A DNA stretch of 64,000 nt from Azolla caroliniana (lineage: Eukaryota > Polypodiophyta), in NCBI GenBank assembly GCA_043228905.1, contig JBHGNT010000007.1:17608001-17672000 (forward strand), in the 5' to 3' direction. The notes beneath the pieces were generated by a model. That model searched no databases. It was not told where the DNA came from and saw only the letters and a list, made by a program, of their open reading frames with translations. The translations under genes were made by a program, and so were the position numbers. Position 1 is the stretch's first letter; the number at the start of each line of letters is the position of its first letter. Shown in pieces: positions 45,295 to 56,925 of this stretch.

Positions 45295-48200
45295 ATGGAT
45301 AGAGGCATGGCGAGCTCGCTTCCAACAGAGAAGCTCGACAGAACCAACTACGCGTCTTGGTCCTACAAGATGCACCAGTACCTGCTCGGGCACGGCTACT
45401 GGAGTTATGTCGAAGGAGCTAATGACGCGGCACTCGAATCAACACAGAGACTTCCCGTCGTGGGAGCAATCGGCGAGCAGGGTATTGTACTACTTCGCGT
45501 CGTGTGTGGGCGAACAACTATTGAGCTATGTTCGGGATGCAAAGACGCCGAAGGGTGCGTGGGAAAATCTGAAGAAGATTTTCGCCGCGAGCACCACAGC
45601 TAGGAAGCTTCAGCTCCGACAGGAGTTGAGTAACCTACGACAACGCGACTTGTCGGTGGCGGACTATACCTCGAAGATCAAGGATATCTGCGACTCCCTC
45701 GCCTCCATAGAGGTGAACATCAAGGAGAGCGAGATGGTCCAGATCTGTCTAGGAGGTTTGGCGTCGAAGTTCGGAGCGTTCCGAACAGTTGTGTGTACCT
45801 GGGAGAATACGTCGTCCTTTTTCGACTTACAGTCGATGCTCCTGGTAGAGGAGAACCACGCGGGTGCGTCGACGAGCATGCACACCGACAACAAGATGTT
45901 GTACACGGAGGGAGAAAGGCCCCGTGGTCGTGGCGGACGAGGCGAGTCGGTACGCAATGGAAGCGGCCGACGAGATCAAGGACGATGGCACCGAAGTGAT
46001 GCCGACAGCAACTCCGGACCCTCCGGAAACAGGGGGAGTCGAAGCAATGAGAATCGGCAAGGGAAGGCCATCTCCGAGTGCTGGTACTGTGGCAAGAAAG
46101 GCCACAGGGAAAGTGAGTGCTGGAAGAAGCGCGCCGATTCGGAGAGAACCGGTTCCGGAAACGGCTCCGGACATACCGACAAGGGAAATCGGCAGCGATC
46201 GCACTACGCCAAAGACTCCGGGACAATCGAAGAAGGGTCTGTCTTCGTGACGAGACACGAAGCAAACTCGATGAAACAGAGCACCCCGAGATCAGACGAG
46301 GTGTGGTACATAGACTCCGGCGCATCAAACCACATGACGAGCCATAAGGAGTGGTTCTCGTACCTTGAAAAACCGATACAACCTAGAGTAGTCGCAACTG
46401 GAGACGACACTCCGCATCCGATCGCGAATGTCGGAGAAGTTCCCCTTAGCCATGTCGGGCAGAAAGGGGAACTCATGAACGTGCTGCACGTTCCGACAAT
46501 CACGAAAACTTGGTCTCGGTCGGACAGATCGTCGACCAAGGGATGGAGGTTCGGTTTACACACCTCGGGTGCTTCATTGAGGAAGAAGGCCGTGTGATTG
46601 CGCAAGGGCGCAGAGACGGGAGGATGTTCATCCTCAATTCCACTGACGGCGGCACCGCAATGTTCGTGAAGGGACAAAAAGCCGAGTCGGACATCGACTT
46701 GTGGCACAAGCGGATAGGCCACGTCAACTACCAGCGGCTTCAAGATCTGCAATCGAATCAGGTAGTGTTTGGATTGCCCAAATTTAGTGGCCAAAAGGCA
46801 CAAATTTGTGAAGCCTGCCAGCTCGGGAAGCAACATCGGCTTCCCTTCCCCAACGAGCGAAACCGGAGCCGGAACAAGCTCGACCTTATACACTCCGATT
46901 TATGGGGGCCGGCACAAAACGTTAGTCTTGGCGGGAGCCGATATTTCGTCTCCTTCATCGACGACCACACGCGGCACATGTGGATCTACCTCATTGAGAG
47001 AAAGAGCGAAGTCTTCGACTGTTTCCGTGACCTCAAAGGGTTCGTGGAAACGGAAACAGGATGAAAGATCAAGTGCCTGCGGTCGGATGGCGGAAAAGAG
47101 TACTTTTCTGGTCAATTCAACGGTTATCTACAACAAATGGGAATTCGCCGCGAATTCAGTTGTAGATACACGCCGGAGAAGAACGGCGTGGCCGAGCGGA
47201 AGAATCGGTCAGTTGTGGAAGCGGCACGGGCAATGCTAGAGGAAAAGAGCTTGTCCAAGTTCTACTGGGCCGAGGCGGTAAGGACTGCGGTATACATCCA
47301 TAACTGGATCGGAGACAAAGTGTCAGCACACGAGATATATTTCGGAACGAAGCCGAACTTACGACACTTGAGGGTGTTCGGTAGCATTGCGTATGTGCAT
47401 GTACCGAAGGACGACCAGAAGGGTTATAAGTGCTATAACCCTCGCACCAAACAAGCGCGTGTCAGCCGTGACGTTGTGTTTGACGAGTCCGCGTTTTGGT
47501 ACCTGCCCCCGACTCCGAACCCTACCCCCAATCCGAGCTCTGACGATGAGGTCAGCGAGGCCGAGATGCCTCCGAATGAGCCCGAAATCGAGACCCGCGA
47601 AGAGAGTCCGATTGCACTCTGGTTAAGTGGACCGATTGGACGACTGAGTCGGTATGACCAGTCCGATGAAGAGCCGGCGAGTAGTGGAGAGTCGGCCGTG
47701 CATTCCCCGCGCAGGAAGCCGAGGAGACGGCTTACGCGCAAAGAGAAAGGGAAGAAGAAGGTGTCGGATTCCGGCACGGATAGGAACGAGTCAGACCGAC
47801 GCGAGTCCGACTCCGAGGGAACCGGTGACGGGTCTTTGAAGGTGAAGTCTGCGTCGACCGAGAAGGCCTCGACATCGGCTAATGTGAGATTACGCCGATC
47901 TACCCGCCAGAAGAATCCTGTTTTGCGGTTTGGATACAACGAGTACATGGCGCATCATTATGCGTACATGACCCGTGTAGCGGAAGTGCGTGAGCCGGAG
48001 AGCTATGCAGAAGCGGCTAAAGACGCGAATTGGCGTGCCACGATGGAGGAAGAGATGCACGCATTGGCGGAGAACGAGACCTGGGACCTGGTTGACGCAC
48101 ATAAGGGTGTGAAGCCGATCGGGTGTAGATGGGTGTACAAAGTCAAGTACAACACCGATGGCTCGGTCAACCGGTACAAGGCTCGGCTAGTGGCAAAGGG

Positions 48201-49566
48201 GTACGCGCAGAAACACGACATTGACTACGATGAGACGTTTGCACCGGTCGCGAAAATGACGACCGTCCGTGTTTTGCTCGCAGTAGCCGCGGCCAAGGGG
48301 TGGCACTTACATCAGATGGATGTAAAGAATGCGTTCCTGCAAGGTAACCTTGAGGAATAGGTGTACATGGTACAACCCCCCGGATTTCACTCCGGAACGA
48401 ACTCCTCGGCAGTATGCCGACTGAAGAAGTCCCTTTACGGACTGAAGCAAGCCCCGCGTGCCTGGAACGCGAAGATCACGCAACAACTGCGTCGGATGGG
48501 CTTCGTCACGTCAAAATCGGACTCTTCCCTGTTCATCCAGAAAGGTCGACTCGGACCGGTTAGTATTTTACTATATGTTGATGACTTGGTCATCACCGGC
48601 GCCGACCTAGGTGAAATCAACCGCATGAAGCTCCAGCTTGCGGCATCGTTCGACATGAAGGATCTGGGGGACCTTCATTACTTTCTCGGGATCGAAGTGA
48701 TCCGTACCCTCGAAGACATATTGATCAGCCAACGTCATTACGTGCTGGGTATGCTCTTCAATCTCGGGATGGTCGATTGTAAGTCCGCCTCGACTCCTCT
48801 GGACAGAACCGTCAAGCTTCGTCCCTATACGGGAAAGGTATGCGACCCGACGAGGTTCCGACAAATTGTCGGAAGCCTCATATACTTGACCATCACCCGA
48901 CCCGACCTCAGTTATCCGGTCGGGGTGATCAGTCAGTTCATGGCGCGACCTACCGAGGAGCACCTTCAGTGTGCGCAACGCGTACTGCGGTACGTAAGTG
49001 GCACTAAGGACCGAGGACTGCTATATCGGACCGGTGCAACCGCGCAGTTAGTGTGGTACACCGATGCTGATTGGGCTGGCAACGCCGCCGATCGCCGATC
49101 CACGTCCGGGTACGTGTTCTCCCTCGGGAGTGCTGCAATCGCGTGGAGCAATAAGAAGCAGCCGACAGTTGCACTGTCGAGCACCGAAGCTGAGTACCGA
49201 GGAGCGGCTGTCGCGACATGCGAAGCCATATGGTATAAGCAGCTACTTAAGGACCTGCAAGTGGAGGTGTCAGATCCGACGACGATTTACTGCGACAACC
49301 TCAGCAACATCCAGCTCACGAAGAACCCTGTTTTCCATGCACGGACCAAGCACATTGAGGTGCACTACCATTTCGTCCGTGAGCGTGTCCTTTCCGGTGA
49401 AGTCGAACTTCAGTACGTTTCGACGGATCGGCAGACTGCCGACATCTTCACCAAGCCTCTTGGTCTGGACAAGTTGTGGCAATTCTCAGGTGCGCTCGGG
49501 TTGCGTCACCTCGATGTGCCGACCTTGAGGCGGAGAACAGTCTCGAACGACCAAGCAAGGCAGTAG
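45295..49566 (+). pseudogene. family D gag-pol (gag, protease, integrase, RT, RNase H)
   Basis: Starts MDRGMASSLPTEKLDRTNYA. Gag UBN2-type region (KTPKGAWENLKKIFAASTTA), CCHC knuckle (CWYCGKKGHRESEC), protease (VWYIDSGASNHMTS), pre-integrase (LWHKRIGHVNYQRL), integrase (LDLIHSDLWGP, FIDDHTRHMW, YTPEKNGVAERKNR), RT (GCRWVYKVKYNTDGS, LYVDDLVITGAD) and RNase H (YTDADWAGNAADRRSTSGY, VALSSTEAEYRGAA). The gag start and pol share a frame, but the middle (about 45430-46500) is one base off, so two opposite frameshifts occurred. In-frame stops lie at 47062-47064 and 48358-48360. The length and order are normal for Ty1; catalytic motifs are visible. Confidence 0.9.
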
Positions 49567-49578
49567 GAAAGGAGCGGA

Positions 49579-49650
49579 GACCGCGACACCACCGAGTCGG
49601 TTGACTCGGTTGTAGACCGCGACACCACCGAGTCGGTTGACTCGGTTGTC
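49579..49650 (+). repeat. 36-bp direct duplication after family D pol
   Basis: GACCGCGACACCACCGAGTC and the following GGTTGACTCGGTTG occur twice at 36-bp spacing (49579 and 49615). The second copy runs into the start of the E1 LTR. It could be an insertion by-product or a small tandem in the D 3' region. Confidence 0.8.
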
Positions 49651-50327
49651 GAGTTCGTCTTCGGATCGATGGAAGAAGCCGAGGGCGGACCCACGGTGTC
49701 GAGGTTTTCCTCGCGGATGCGTGGAATGAGGTGGGACCTCAGGGGTCCTGTACCGAAGAGCAAGAGAGAAAGGACAAGAGACCCACTACGTGTGAGCGTA
49801 GATTCACAGGGACACGGCCCTTCGACACAAAGACGCGAGTGGGACAGCGACACAGAGAGACACGAATGTATGTATGTATTAACAAAGACAACAACAAGAT
49901 CACGGAAGCAACAAAAACACGAAGTCGGTTACAACCGAACAGGTCGGCGAACAGATGCCGATGCCTGTTCGTAAACGCACAGAAAGACAAGAGCAGGTTG
50001 GAGGTGCTGCCGGAAGCACTCGGGCATTCCTCAGAGCAGCGCGAGCCTCCCGAAACCTGCACAGAAGGAAGCTATGGAGTTTGCGAACCAGAGAGAGAGA
50101 GAGAAGCCTTCGCACGCAAACCGACAACACTTCGTCCTCGACTCTCCGCGATCCCCCTCTTCGTTCTCGTCTCCCTCCTTTTTATAGGCAAGGAAGGAGC
50201 CGTTTCCCCTTTACTTCCTACCCACTAAATCTACCCGCCTAGGATCTTCTATGGACAACATTTGAGAAGAGCCGGTTCCTACGCTCCTGTGCACCGATTC
50301 CGCTTGTGGACGGTTTTCTTCACGACA
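49647..50327 (-). repeat. E1 3' LTR (nested, antisense in family D)
   Basis: About 681 bp with inverted termini TGTCG...CGACA. On the minus strand it starts TGTCGTGAAGAAAACCG and has TATAAAAAGGAGGG near 50192-50179. The adjoining GTTAGGTGGGGGCGGA is a good purine tract. The left boundary rests on the TGTCG terminus alone; no second LTR is present. Confidence 0.6.
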
Positions 50328-50400
50328 TCCGCCCCCACCTAACTGCGCATCCACCGGCATGCGCCAAATTGAGTTGGGACGGAGAAAACCTGTCCAGCCT

Positions 50401-53400
50401 TCATTCCCCGCCCGTCGGTTCTTCCTCGGTTTCGGATCGTTCATCGTCGCGGTCCAGGTCAACCGGATCCGGCTTGTCGTTGTGACGCTTCTTGAACGCT
50501 TTCATCCGCTTCCCCGCTACCGGTATCGCCATTCTCGTACCGTCGAGTTCCGCCAGATGGTACGTCCCGTTGTCGTTGGCGCTTTGTACCACGTAAGGCC
50601 CGAACCACCTTCTTGCGAACTTCCGTGTCGCTCGGTGCTGGTTGTCAAGGCTGCTGTCGTAGACTAGCACCCAGTCGCCTTCCTCGACCTTTTTCGGTTG
50701 GAGCCGGTGCGTTCGGTCGAAACCGGGCTTTGTTCCTCATCCTTGCTTCCCGAAGCTTTTCGCAGCCTGCTCCACGTCCTCCGGTCTTCGCTCGAGCTGT
50801 CGTATACGCGCCGCCAGCAGTTCCTCCCGGGTCATCTCGCCTCTCCAGTCCACGGTTGCCCACGAGGAGATCGTGTGTTCCATCGGCATGACCGGCTTCT
50901 GCCCAAACATGAGTTCTGCCGGCATGAATCCGGTTGCCGAACTGTGCGTAGTTCGGTCCGCCCACAACGCGTAAGGCAGCAGCCGCGGCCAGTTCCCGAC
51001 TTGACCTCCGCATGCCCGAACTAACGCCTTCACGATCGGTCCGTGCCCGCGCTCCACCTTTCCATTCGCCTCCGGATTGTACGCAGTGGTAAGCGAGAGC
51101 TTGACTCCTAGCCGGTCGAACAGCTCCTCGGCCTCTTCGGCTTCCAACTCCCCGCAGTCAGCCACGATCTTCCCGACGCACCCGTACCGGCATATCACGT
51201 CCTCAATAAGGAACTGACATACGGCCGCGGTCGTTTTGTTCTGAAGGGCCCGGCCTTCTACCTGGTTCGTCAGATCTTTCCGAGCCAGGACCAGATACCG
51301 CATCTGTCCTACTCCCATCGGCATCGTCACCAGATCTACCATCCATTTGAAGTGGATGGTCGGAGGGTACGTAGGGTGAAGCTCGTCCCGATGTCGGACT
51401 ATGGAGTGCATCTGACAGCTCTCGCAAGTTGTCACGAACCGATGCACGTCCCGGTACAGCCCCGGCCACCAGTACTTCCCCTTTATCTTCTCGAACGTGG
51501 CCCACGTTCCACGGTGTCCAGCCCAAGGGCTGTCGTGGTAGGCCGTCAGCAGCTCCTCATGTTCTTCCTTCATCGCTACCACCCGGAGCGGGACGCCATT
51601 CCTCTTCTTCGGGTGCTTCCATAAGTATCCGTCCCGGAGAAAGAATCGGTATGCTTTCTTCCGGATCCGGTTTGCCTTGTCCCTCGTCCATGACGCATCC
51701 GGCGTCATCGTCCTCAAAAACCCACCGATCTGGAGCCACTCGCCGTCGTACTTGCTCTCGTCGAAGTCGTTAAGTGCCGGAGTGCCTATCCCATCGGCCG
51801 TTACGTATGCTGCCTCGAAGAAGTTCACGCCGACTTCTTCGTCCTCCGAAACCATGCCGCCCTCGTCATCAAACCTTGCCCTCGAAAGCATGTCGGCCAT
51901 GGCGTTGTCCTTTCCGGAAATGTGCCGTATTTCCGGGTCCAGGGACTTGATGTACGCTATCCACCGGAGCATCGCCAGGTCCGGTGTCGCGCATCCGGAA
52001 ACCATGCCGAGAATTGGCAGGCAATCCGTCTCGATAACCACTTATGTCCCGATCAGGTAATCTTTGTCGGCCTTTACTGCCGAAACGATACGCCAGAGTT
52101 CGCGCTTAACCTGGGCGTACCCTCGCTGTCGTTCACTGAGGACCTTCGCGCCGAATCGGATCGGGAACCGAATGCCGTTCTTGTCCTCTTGGTTGACAAC
52201 CCATCCGATCCCGGTCAGACTCGTATCCACTGTTATGTATACCGGGGTACCCTTCCCGTAGACAGCCTTCTGGAGCGCCGGTGCTGCTGCAAGAGCTTCC
52301 TTCAGCTTCCGGACCGACTCCGTGTGCTCGTCTCGCCACTCGAATTTTCGCCCTTTCTTCAGCAACCCGTATAGCGGCTCCGCAACGTGAGCGTAATGCG
52401 GGATCCATATGTGGTAGAATGCGCATGCCCCCAGGAACCTCCAAACTTCCGTAACTGAGCTACAGTCGGTCTTCATCACGGAGATGGCTTCTACCTTTGC
52501 CGGAGATAGCTTCCGGCCATATGGTCCACATAGGTGTCCGACCACCAGGATTTCCGATTGCCCGAAGGCCGATTTCTCCCCGGAGAAGGTGAGCCTCGCA
52601 TCCTCTAGCCTTTGTAGCACCTTCTCGCAGTCGTCGATGTGTGTTGCCACGAATCGCCGACATCCGTTTGGTCCGAGTGTTGCGTCCCTCTCTTCTATCG
52701 GGCACCCCTTGATCGGAATGTCGTCTAGAAATGGCATGGTGATGTCCGGGATGCAATCCCTCAGTACCTTGTTCATTGCATTCACCATGTGGGCCACCGA
52801 GTTGGTCCCTCCTTGTGGCAGGGTACACATTCGCACTAGGCCGGGTGGAGTTCGCATCGTTGTAATGTCTCTGCTCTCCACGGCTAGCTGGAACTAGTCG
52901 TACCCCGAGTACAGATCACCGACCGAGTAAATCGACCTTCCGGCGAAGGCCTCCGCGAACTCGTCTATGGGCGGTCCGATTCCTGCGTTCCGAATGGTCA
53001 CTCTGTTGACCGGCTGCAGGTCCTGAATGAAGCGCAATGTTCCGTTTTTCTTTAGTACGGTAAACCATCGGTTCGAGTATGGCGCGCTCGACGGTTCGAG
53101 AATACCCATATCGACTTTCTGCCTCAGTAGCTCCATCAACTCCGGGATGTGAGCTCTTGGTACCGGAATCGGCTTGAGATTCCACGGCACATGCGGTACC
53201 GTGAATATCACCATCGGCTCCACGATTGTCGGGTCTACATACCCGATCTCTTCCGGCGAGAATGCGAAGGCTTTCCCATGCCTTCCGAGCATTCTCCGAA
53301 ACCGGTCTTCCTCCGCCGGCAGTAGGAACCCGCCCCCACCGATCTTGAGATCCCGGAGCGTCCCGTCGGTGAAGGCGTGTCCTATGCAGGCCGGATCTCG

Positions 53401-54512
53401 TAAACTGGGGTCCGACGCCACCCCTCTGATTCGGGACTCGCCGCCCTCCGGCAAGGGTGCCGCGACTGGCCTTACCTTCCGGTCCACAGTCTTGTACTTC
53501 GTGCTAACTCGGGCCGTCCGATCCGACCCAAGTCCCCGACTGAAGTTTGCGATGACTTTGTACATCTCTTCGGAACATACCGGTTTCATCCGGTCTTCGT
53601 TAAGGTCTTCTCCGGCTACCTTCCTCAGCATTCCCAAGGTGTCGTCGAAGGAGACCGCCTCCACGGCTCCGCTGATTTCCTCGTCCGGGCCGAGAACTCC
53701 GCACGCTCGAAGTCGCACTTCCGCCCTTGTCTTTTCTCGGCCGACGATGCCGACTATCATACACCCTCCGTTGTTGGAGAAGCAAAATTTCCTACCTATC
53801 GTACAGTCGTGGGGTCCTTTCCGAGTGTCCGGGCTGTCTCGGCCCCACCCTTGGCAGCCCTCTCTAAAAAATCCTCCCGGTTCTCGCCACCGAGGGATTC
53901 GCGGTTTCTCTCGTGGTTCAGCCGCACCATCAGAAATTGCACCGAATGGTGCCCGTCCTGGCTTTTGACCCTCGCGTAGGCCGAACCGTTGTTCAGCACT
54001 TTGGTCTCCATTCGTGCCGCCGTGATGTATGGTTCCCCTAATATGACCGGGTGCGAGGACATCTCCTGTACGAAGAAGTGCTGGTCAATCTCGACGTCGC
54101 CGATCTTGACTCGCACGTTCGGGCAGGCCCCGTGCAGTTCCTCGGTGGCGCGCGTCACCGCCCGTATCTTCCACCCGTGCTTGGTGTTGATCGGCCACTT
54201 CCCCTTCTTATAGAAGTCCATGGATATCAGGTTTATTTCCGAACCGTGGCCCACCAGTGCCACCACCGGTTCCTGAACCTCTCCGATCTTTACTGGGGTC
54301 TCCGTGGTCGCTCGGGCCCAGTGCGGCCTCGAATAGTGGCTCTCCGCCCACTCGTCTTCCATCGCCATGTCGTCGATGTGCGTCGTTCGCACCTCCACCG
54401 GTCTTTCCGGTTCCGTCTCCGTCGACAGCCTCTTCCGTTTCACCAGGTCCACAATGGAGTCGTGGAATTCCTTCTTGGCGATCCCTAGCACCTCTCGCAA
54501 TGACAACTCCAC
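50401..54512 (-). pseudogene. E1 Ty3-type pol, 5'-truncated (protease, RT, RNase H, integrase)
   Basis: Minus strand. Retropepsin-like segment (VALVGHGSEINLIS, with the catalytic Asp position occupied by Gly), RT (APYSNRWFTVLKKNGTLRFI, MPFLDDIPIKG in place of the common YxDD), RNase H (VYITVDTSLTGIGWVVNQED), integrase HHCC region (YHDSPWAGHRGTWATFEKIK, CESCQM), core (WMVDLVTMPMG, IVADCGELEAEE, YNPEANGKVERGHG) and C-terminal segment (RKFARRWFGPYVVQSANDNG). In-frame stops near 52894 and 52042 plus frameshifts near 53780 and 50700. Gag and the 5' LTR are missing. The style (FLDDIPIKG, long C-terminus) recalls Ty3 elements of basidiomycetes more than the usual plant clades; that is impression only. 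Confidence 0.8.
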
Positions 54513-54760
54513 TTTGCTGTCGAGGATCCGTTCCTCTAGGACCTTCCGTAGGTCCGTAGTCCTTTCTATTTCCGTCCCCAGTCGGTATCCGCCCTTCCTA
54601 TGGTTATCTTGCGAGCTGGACCCGCCGGCATCGTTCCGTCGTTGCCCGAATCGGGTCTCGTACCGTTGTGAAGGCCCGGCCGCTCCGGCTTTCGCGAGCG
54701 AGGCGTGAAGCTAGGAGGAACCGGAGCTGTGAGCCCGAGGATCCCGAAGAGCCTCGAGTT
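54513..54760. other. junction between E1 remnant and family D 3' region
   Basis: GC-rich, no conserved protein. The exact E1 end cannot be placed; the last part should be family D 3' untranslated sequence. Confidence 0.5.
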
Positions 54761-54775
54761 GAGCTTGAGGGGGAG
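54761..54775 (+). other. family D polypurine tract
   Basis: GAGCTTGAGGGGGAG directly before the 3' LTR. Confidence 0.85.
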
Positions 54776-55180
54776 TGTTGAGAGACAAGCTCAACATCAG
54801 CCGGTTCGGCTGAAGAAGCCGAGGACCGGATCGGTTGGGACCGATCGGTTAGGCCGAGTGCGTAAACCGGGAGGCCGTTAGGGAAGATATTCCGTGAGGA
54901 ATATGTTTGGGAGTTAGTGTAGGAGCTCTTAATGAGCATTGAAGTACCGTCAGTACTTCGGTCAGTCCTTCGAGGACTTGTATAAAAGTGTTCATGGAAC
55001 ACACATGTGTGTAGAGTGGTGAATACAGACTGAGTATTATTGTTGAATATAGTTTTTGTCTTCTCTCTCACTCTCTCTGTCTCTCTTGTGTATACCGTGT
55101 AAGCTCAAGCTCTCCATTGAACCTGTGTTTCCTTCCTTCTGTTCGGTCTTCATACCTGCTTCCGCACGTTACTTTTTACA
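54776..55180 (+). repeat. family D 3' LTR
   Basis: 405 bp and nearly equal to the 5' LTR. Differences seen include CATCRGCC, GGCCRTTAGG, ATATTYCGT/CTGT, GAGTTARTG and CTCTYGTG, all transitions. Confidence 0.93.
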
Positions 55181-56481
55181 AGAACCTTATACGGTCAATC
55201 GATGACATCTTCTACCTATAGTCCTTATCGTTATTGTGGTCCCATGCCAACAGCTTTGCCTCTTCAGTTGTGAGACCCATGTAAATTTTGCACTCGACAT
55301 ACTTGAAAAAGAAAGTCGTTGGATGTTCTCTCACAAGTTGCCGACGTGCCTCCGCCGAATGTGATCCACCAATGACAAAGTAATTATATTGATCATGCTT
55401 TCTTATATCGAAATCTTCAATGGTTTCACATTCTTCAGGATCCACCATAATAATAAAAGGCACAACGGTAGCATGTGGATTAATTTTCATTTTTTTCTTG
55501 AGATTTTGAACATGCATTCGGTGTGGCTCTCTAATCTCAAGTGGTCTCCGTCCTATTTTTTCATCAATAGGGGGCCGATGGATGTGTGTTATAGGCAAAT
55601 TGGATAGTAACAAGGTTACACCAACTTCTATGTAGGAAGAGAAATCCAGAAGCCCTATGCATATTAGAAGAATCCCACGAAGAATTTGTTTGGCTAGATT
55701 TAACTTGGTGACATCAGATAAACATATTGGATTTGATGTCAAAAAAATATGCTGTGCCCGTGGTTGTATGTCTATGATTGGAAAATCAAAGTTGTGAGAA
55801 TTAAGGCGATACTATTTTTCGATGACTGGTGATGAGCAAGACACTTACCTCGGGTCACATATGCAACTAGTTTCTGACAAATGTACGGGGATCAAAGTAT
55901 CATTTGAGTATTATATCTTCCATGCACAACAGATATGTAGAGTTGCATTTAAAATTGCGTTATGTGTTAGTAACATGCGGCTACATAGAGTACAACAACG
56001 TCTACTTAGCGGGGATCAGATGCTCAATCGTAAAGAGGTTCCAAGTATGAAAGGTGCAATTGGAAGACATGCTATTGGTTGGATGAAAAGTTACTTTCAG
56101 TTAAATTGTGAAGTAATGCCCACTACAGGTAGGATGCACCTCTCTGATAATTACACATGTCGAGAAGTTTATGATGTCTATCGATCTGATATGGTGGGCT
56201 CACGTAATAAGTCTGTCACATATAGCCAATTCACAAGATTATGGAGAGCTCGGTTTTCAAATGTTATCATTCCATGTAAAGTACGCAAGGGGTATTGCTC
56301 CATTTGTGCAAATATTTAAAGTTTGGCTAAAGGTGCAAAGACATCAATGGAAAAGGATATGAGTAAGAAGTTACTACAAGAGCATCGTGAGGCACAATCG
56401 TTAGAACGAAAGAAGGCAATGCATCATAGAGAGAAGTGTTTGAAGAGGCCCGAACAATACATGTGCTTAATGATAGATGGC

Positions 56482-56925
56482 TGTCAGGAACAGTACTAAG
56501 ACAGAGAAGGAATTAGTACTAAACGAAGGATTAGTACTATGAGAGGTGTAGAACTTCTTCGAGAGAAGGAAGAAGTGAGCGAGACGAAGAGAAAGAGAGA
56601 GATCGAGAGAGGGAGAGAGGGAGAGAGTGATGATAAGAAAGATATGTATTATGTGAAGAGAATATACAATGGTGGCTAAAAGGCATAAGACTGGTGTTGA
56701 ACCAATTTGGTTCAACATAATGCCTCGTGCCCTCTTTTATAGTGTTTTCAGGAGTAATCCTGAAGCTTCTAGAATGTTCCAGAAAAATCTGGAATATACA
56801 TTAATTTCCTATAATAAAATGAAAATGAAAATAATATCCTACGTATTACAATAGATGATCTAATGGTCAAGAGCTCGACCCATATAACCTAAGGTCATGG
56901 GTTCGAGTCTTGCCACATCATGACA
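56482..56925 (-). repeat. B2 3' LTR with tRNA-like module
   Basis: 444 bp. On the plus strand, 56858-56914 holds TCTAATGGTCAAGAGC (A-box-like), CCATATAACCTAAGGTC (like an anticodon arm) and GGGTTCGAGTCTTGCC (B box). The tRNA-like strand is opposite to element transcription. Ends TGTCAGGAAC...CATCATGACA. Confidence 0.9.

Larger units (their letters stand above)
44813..55185 (+). mobile_element. Ty1 LTR retrotransposon, family D, carrying an antisense Ty3 insertion
   Basis: LTRs 44818-45222 and 54776-55180 (405 bp each, about five differences seen), with target duplication AGAAC at 44813-44817 and 55181-55185. It inserted into the coding exon of the ParB-methyltransferase gene. The 10.4-kb length is twice normal because about 5 kb of a second element (E1) lies between the pol stop and the 3' purine tract. 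Markedly GC-richer than surrounding DNA. Confidence 0.95.
42780..55805 (-). pseudogene. ParB-like domain fused to N4/N6 amino-methyltransferase, split by Ty1 element D
   Basis: Minus-strand multi-exon gene. N-terminal ParB-like fold (55212-55720): PPIDEKIGRRPLEIREPHRM, FVIGGSHSAEARRQL, TTEEAKLLAWDHN. A TAG at 55212-55214 and the 10.4-kb element D interrupt this exon; the reading frame resumes at 44817 (FFYNEYLDVKQKFGVKLHPC) and ends at donor 44371. Further exons: about 44155-44286, 43605-44071 (IADIPYGF, a DPPY-like motif IV), 43224-43516 (WILDLFSGTG, the SAM-binding motif I) and 42780-43130 with an acidic tail (EENDFDDLIAM). Motif IV before motif I is the beta-class order of prokaryotic amino-methyltransferases, so DNA adenine or cytosine-N4 methylation is the likely ancestral activity. 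Splice phase fails at two junctions (44371/44286 and 43224/43130), which suggests further decay. Plant origin is supported by the introns. I know of no named plant gene for this. Confidence 0.72.

Noticed and set aside
46204-46893. long minus-strand frames over the family D gag-pol
   Set aside because: They are antisense shadows in GC-rich DNA with no domain, while the plus strand has clear Ty1 motifs.
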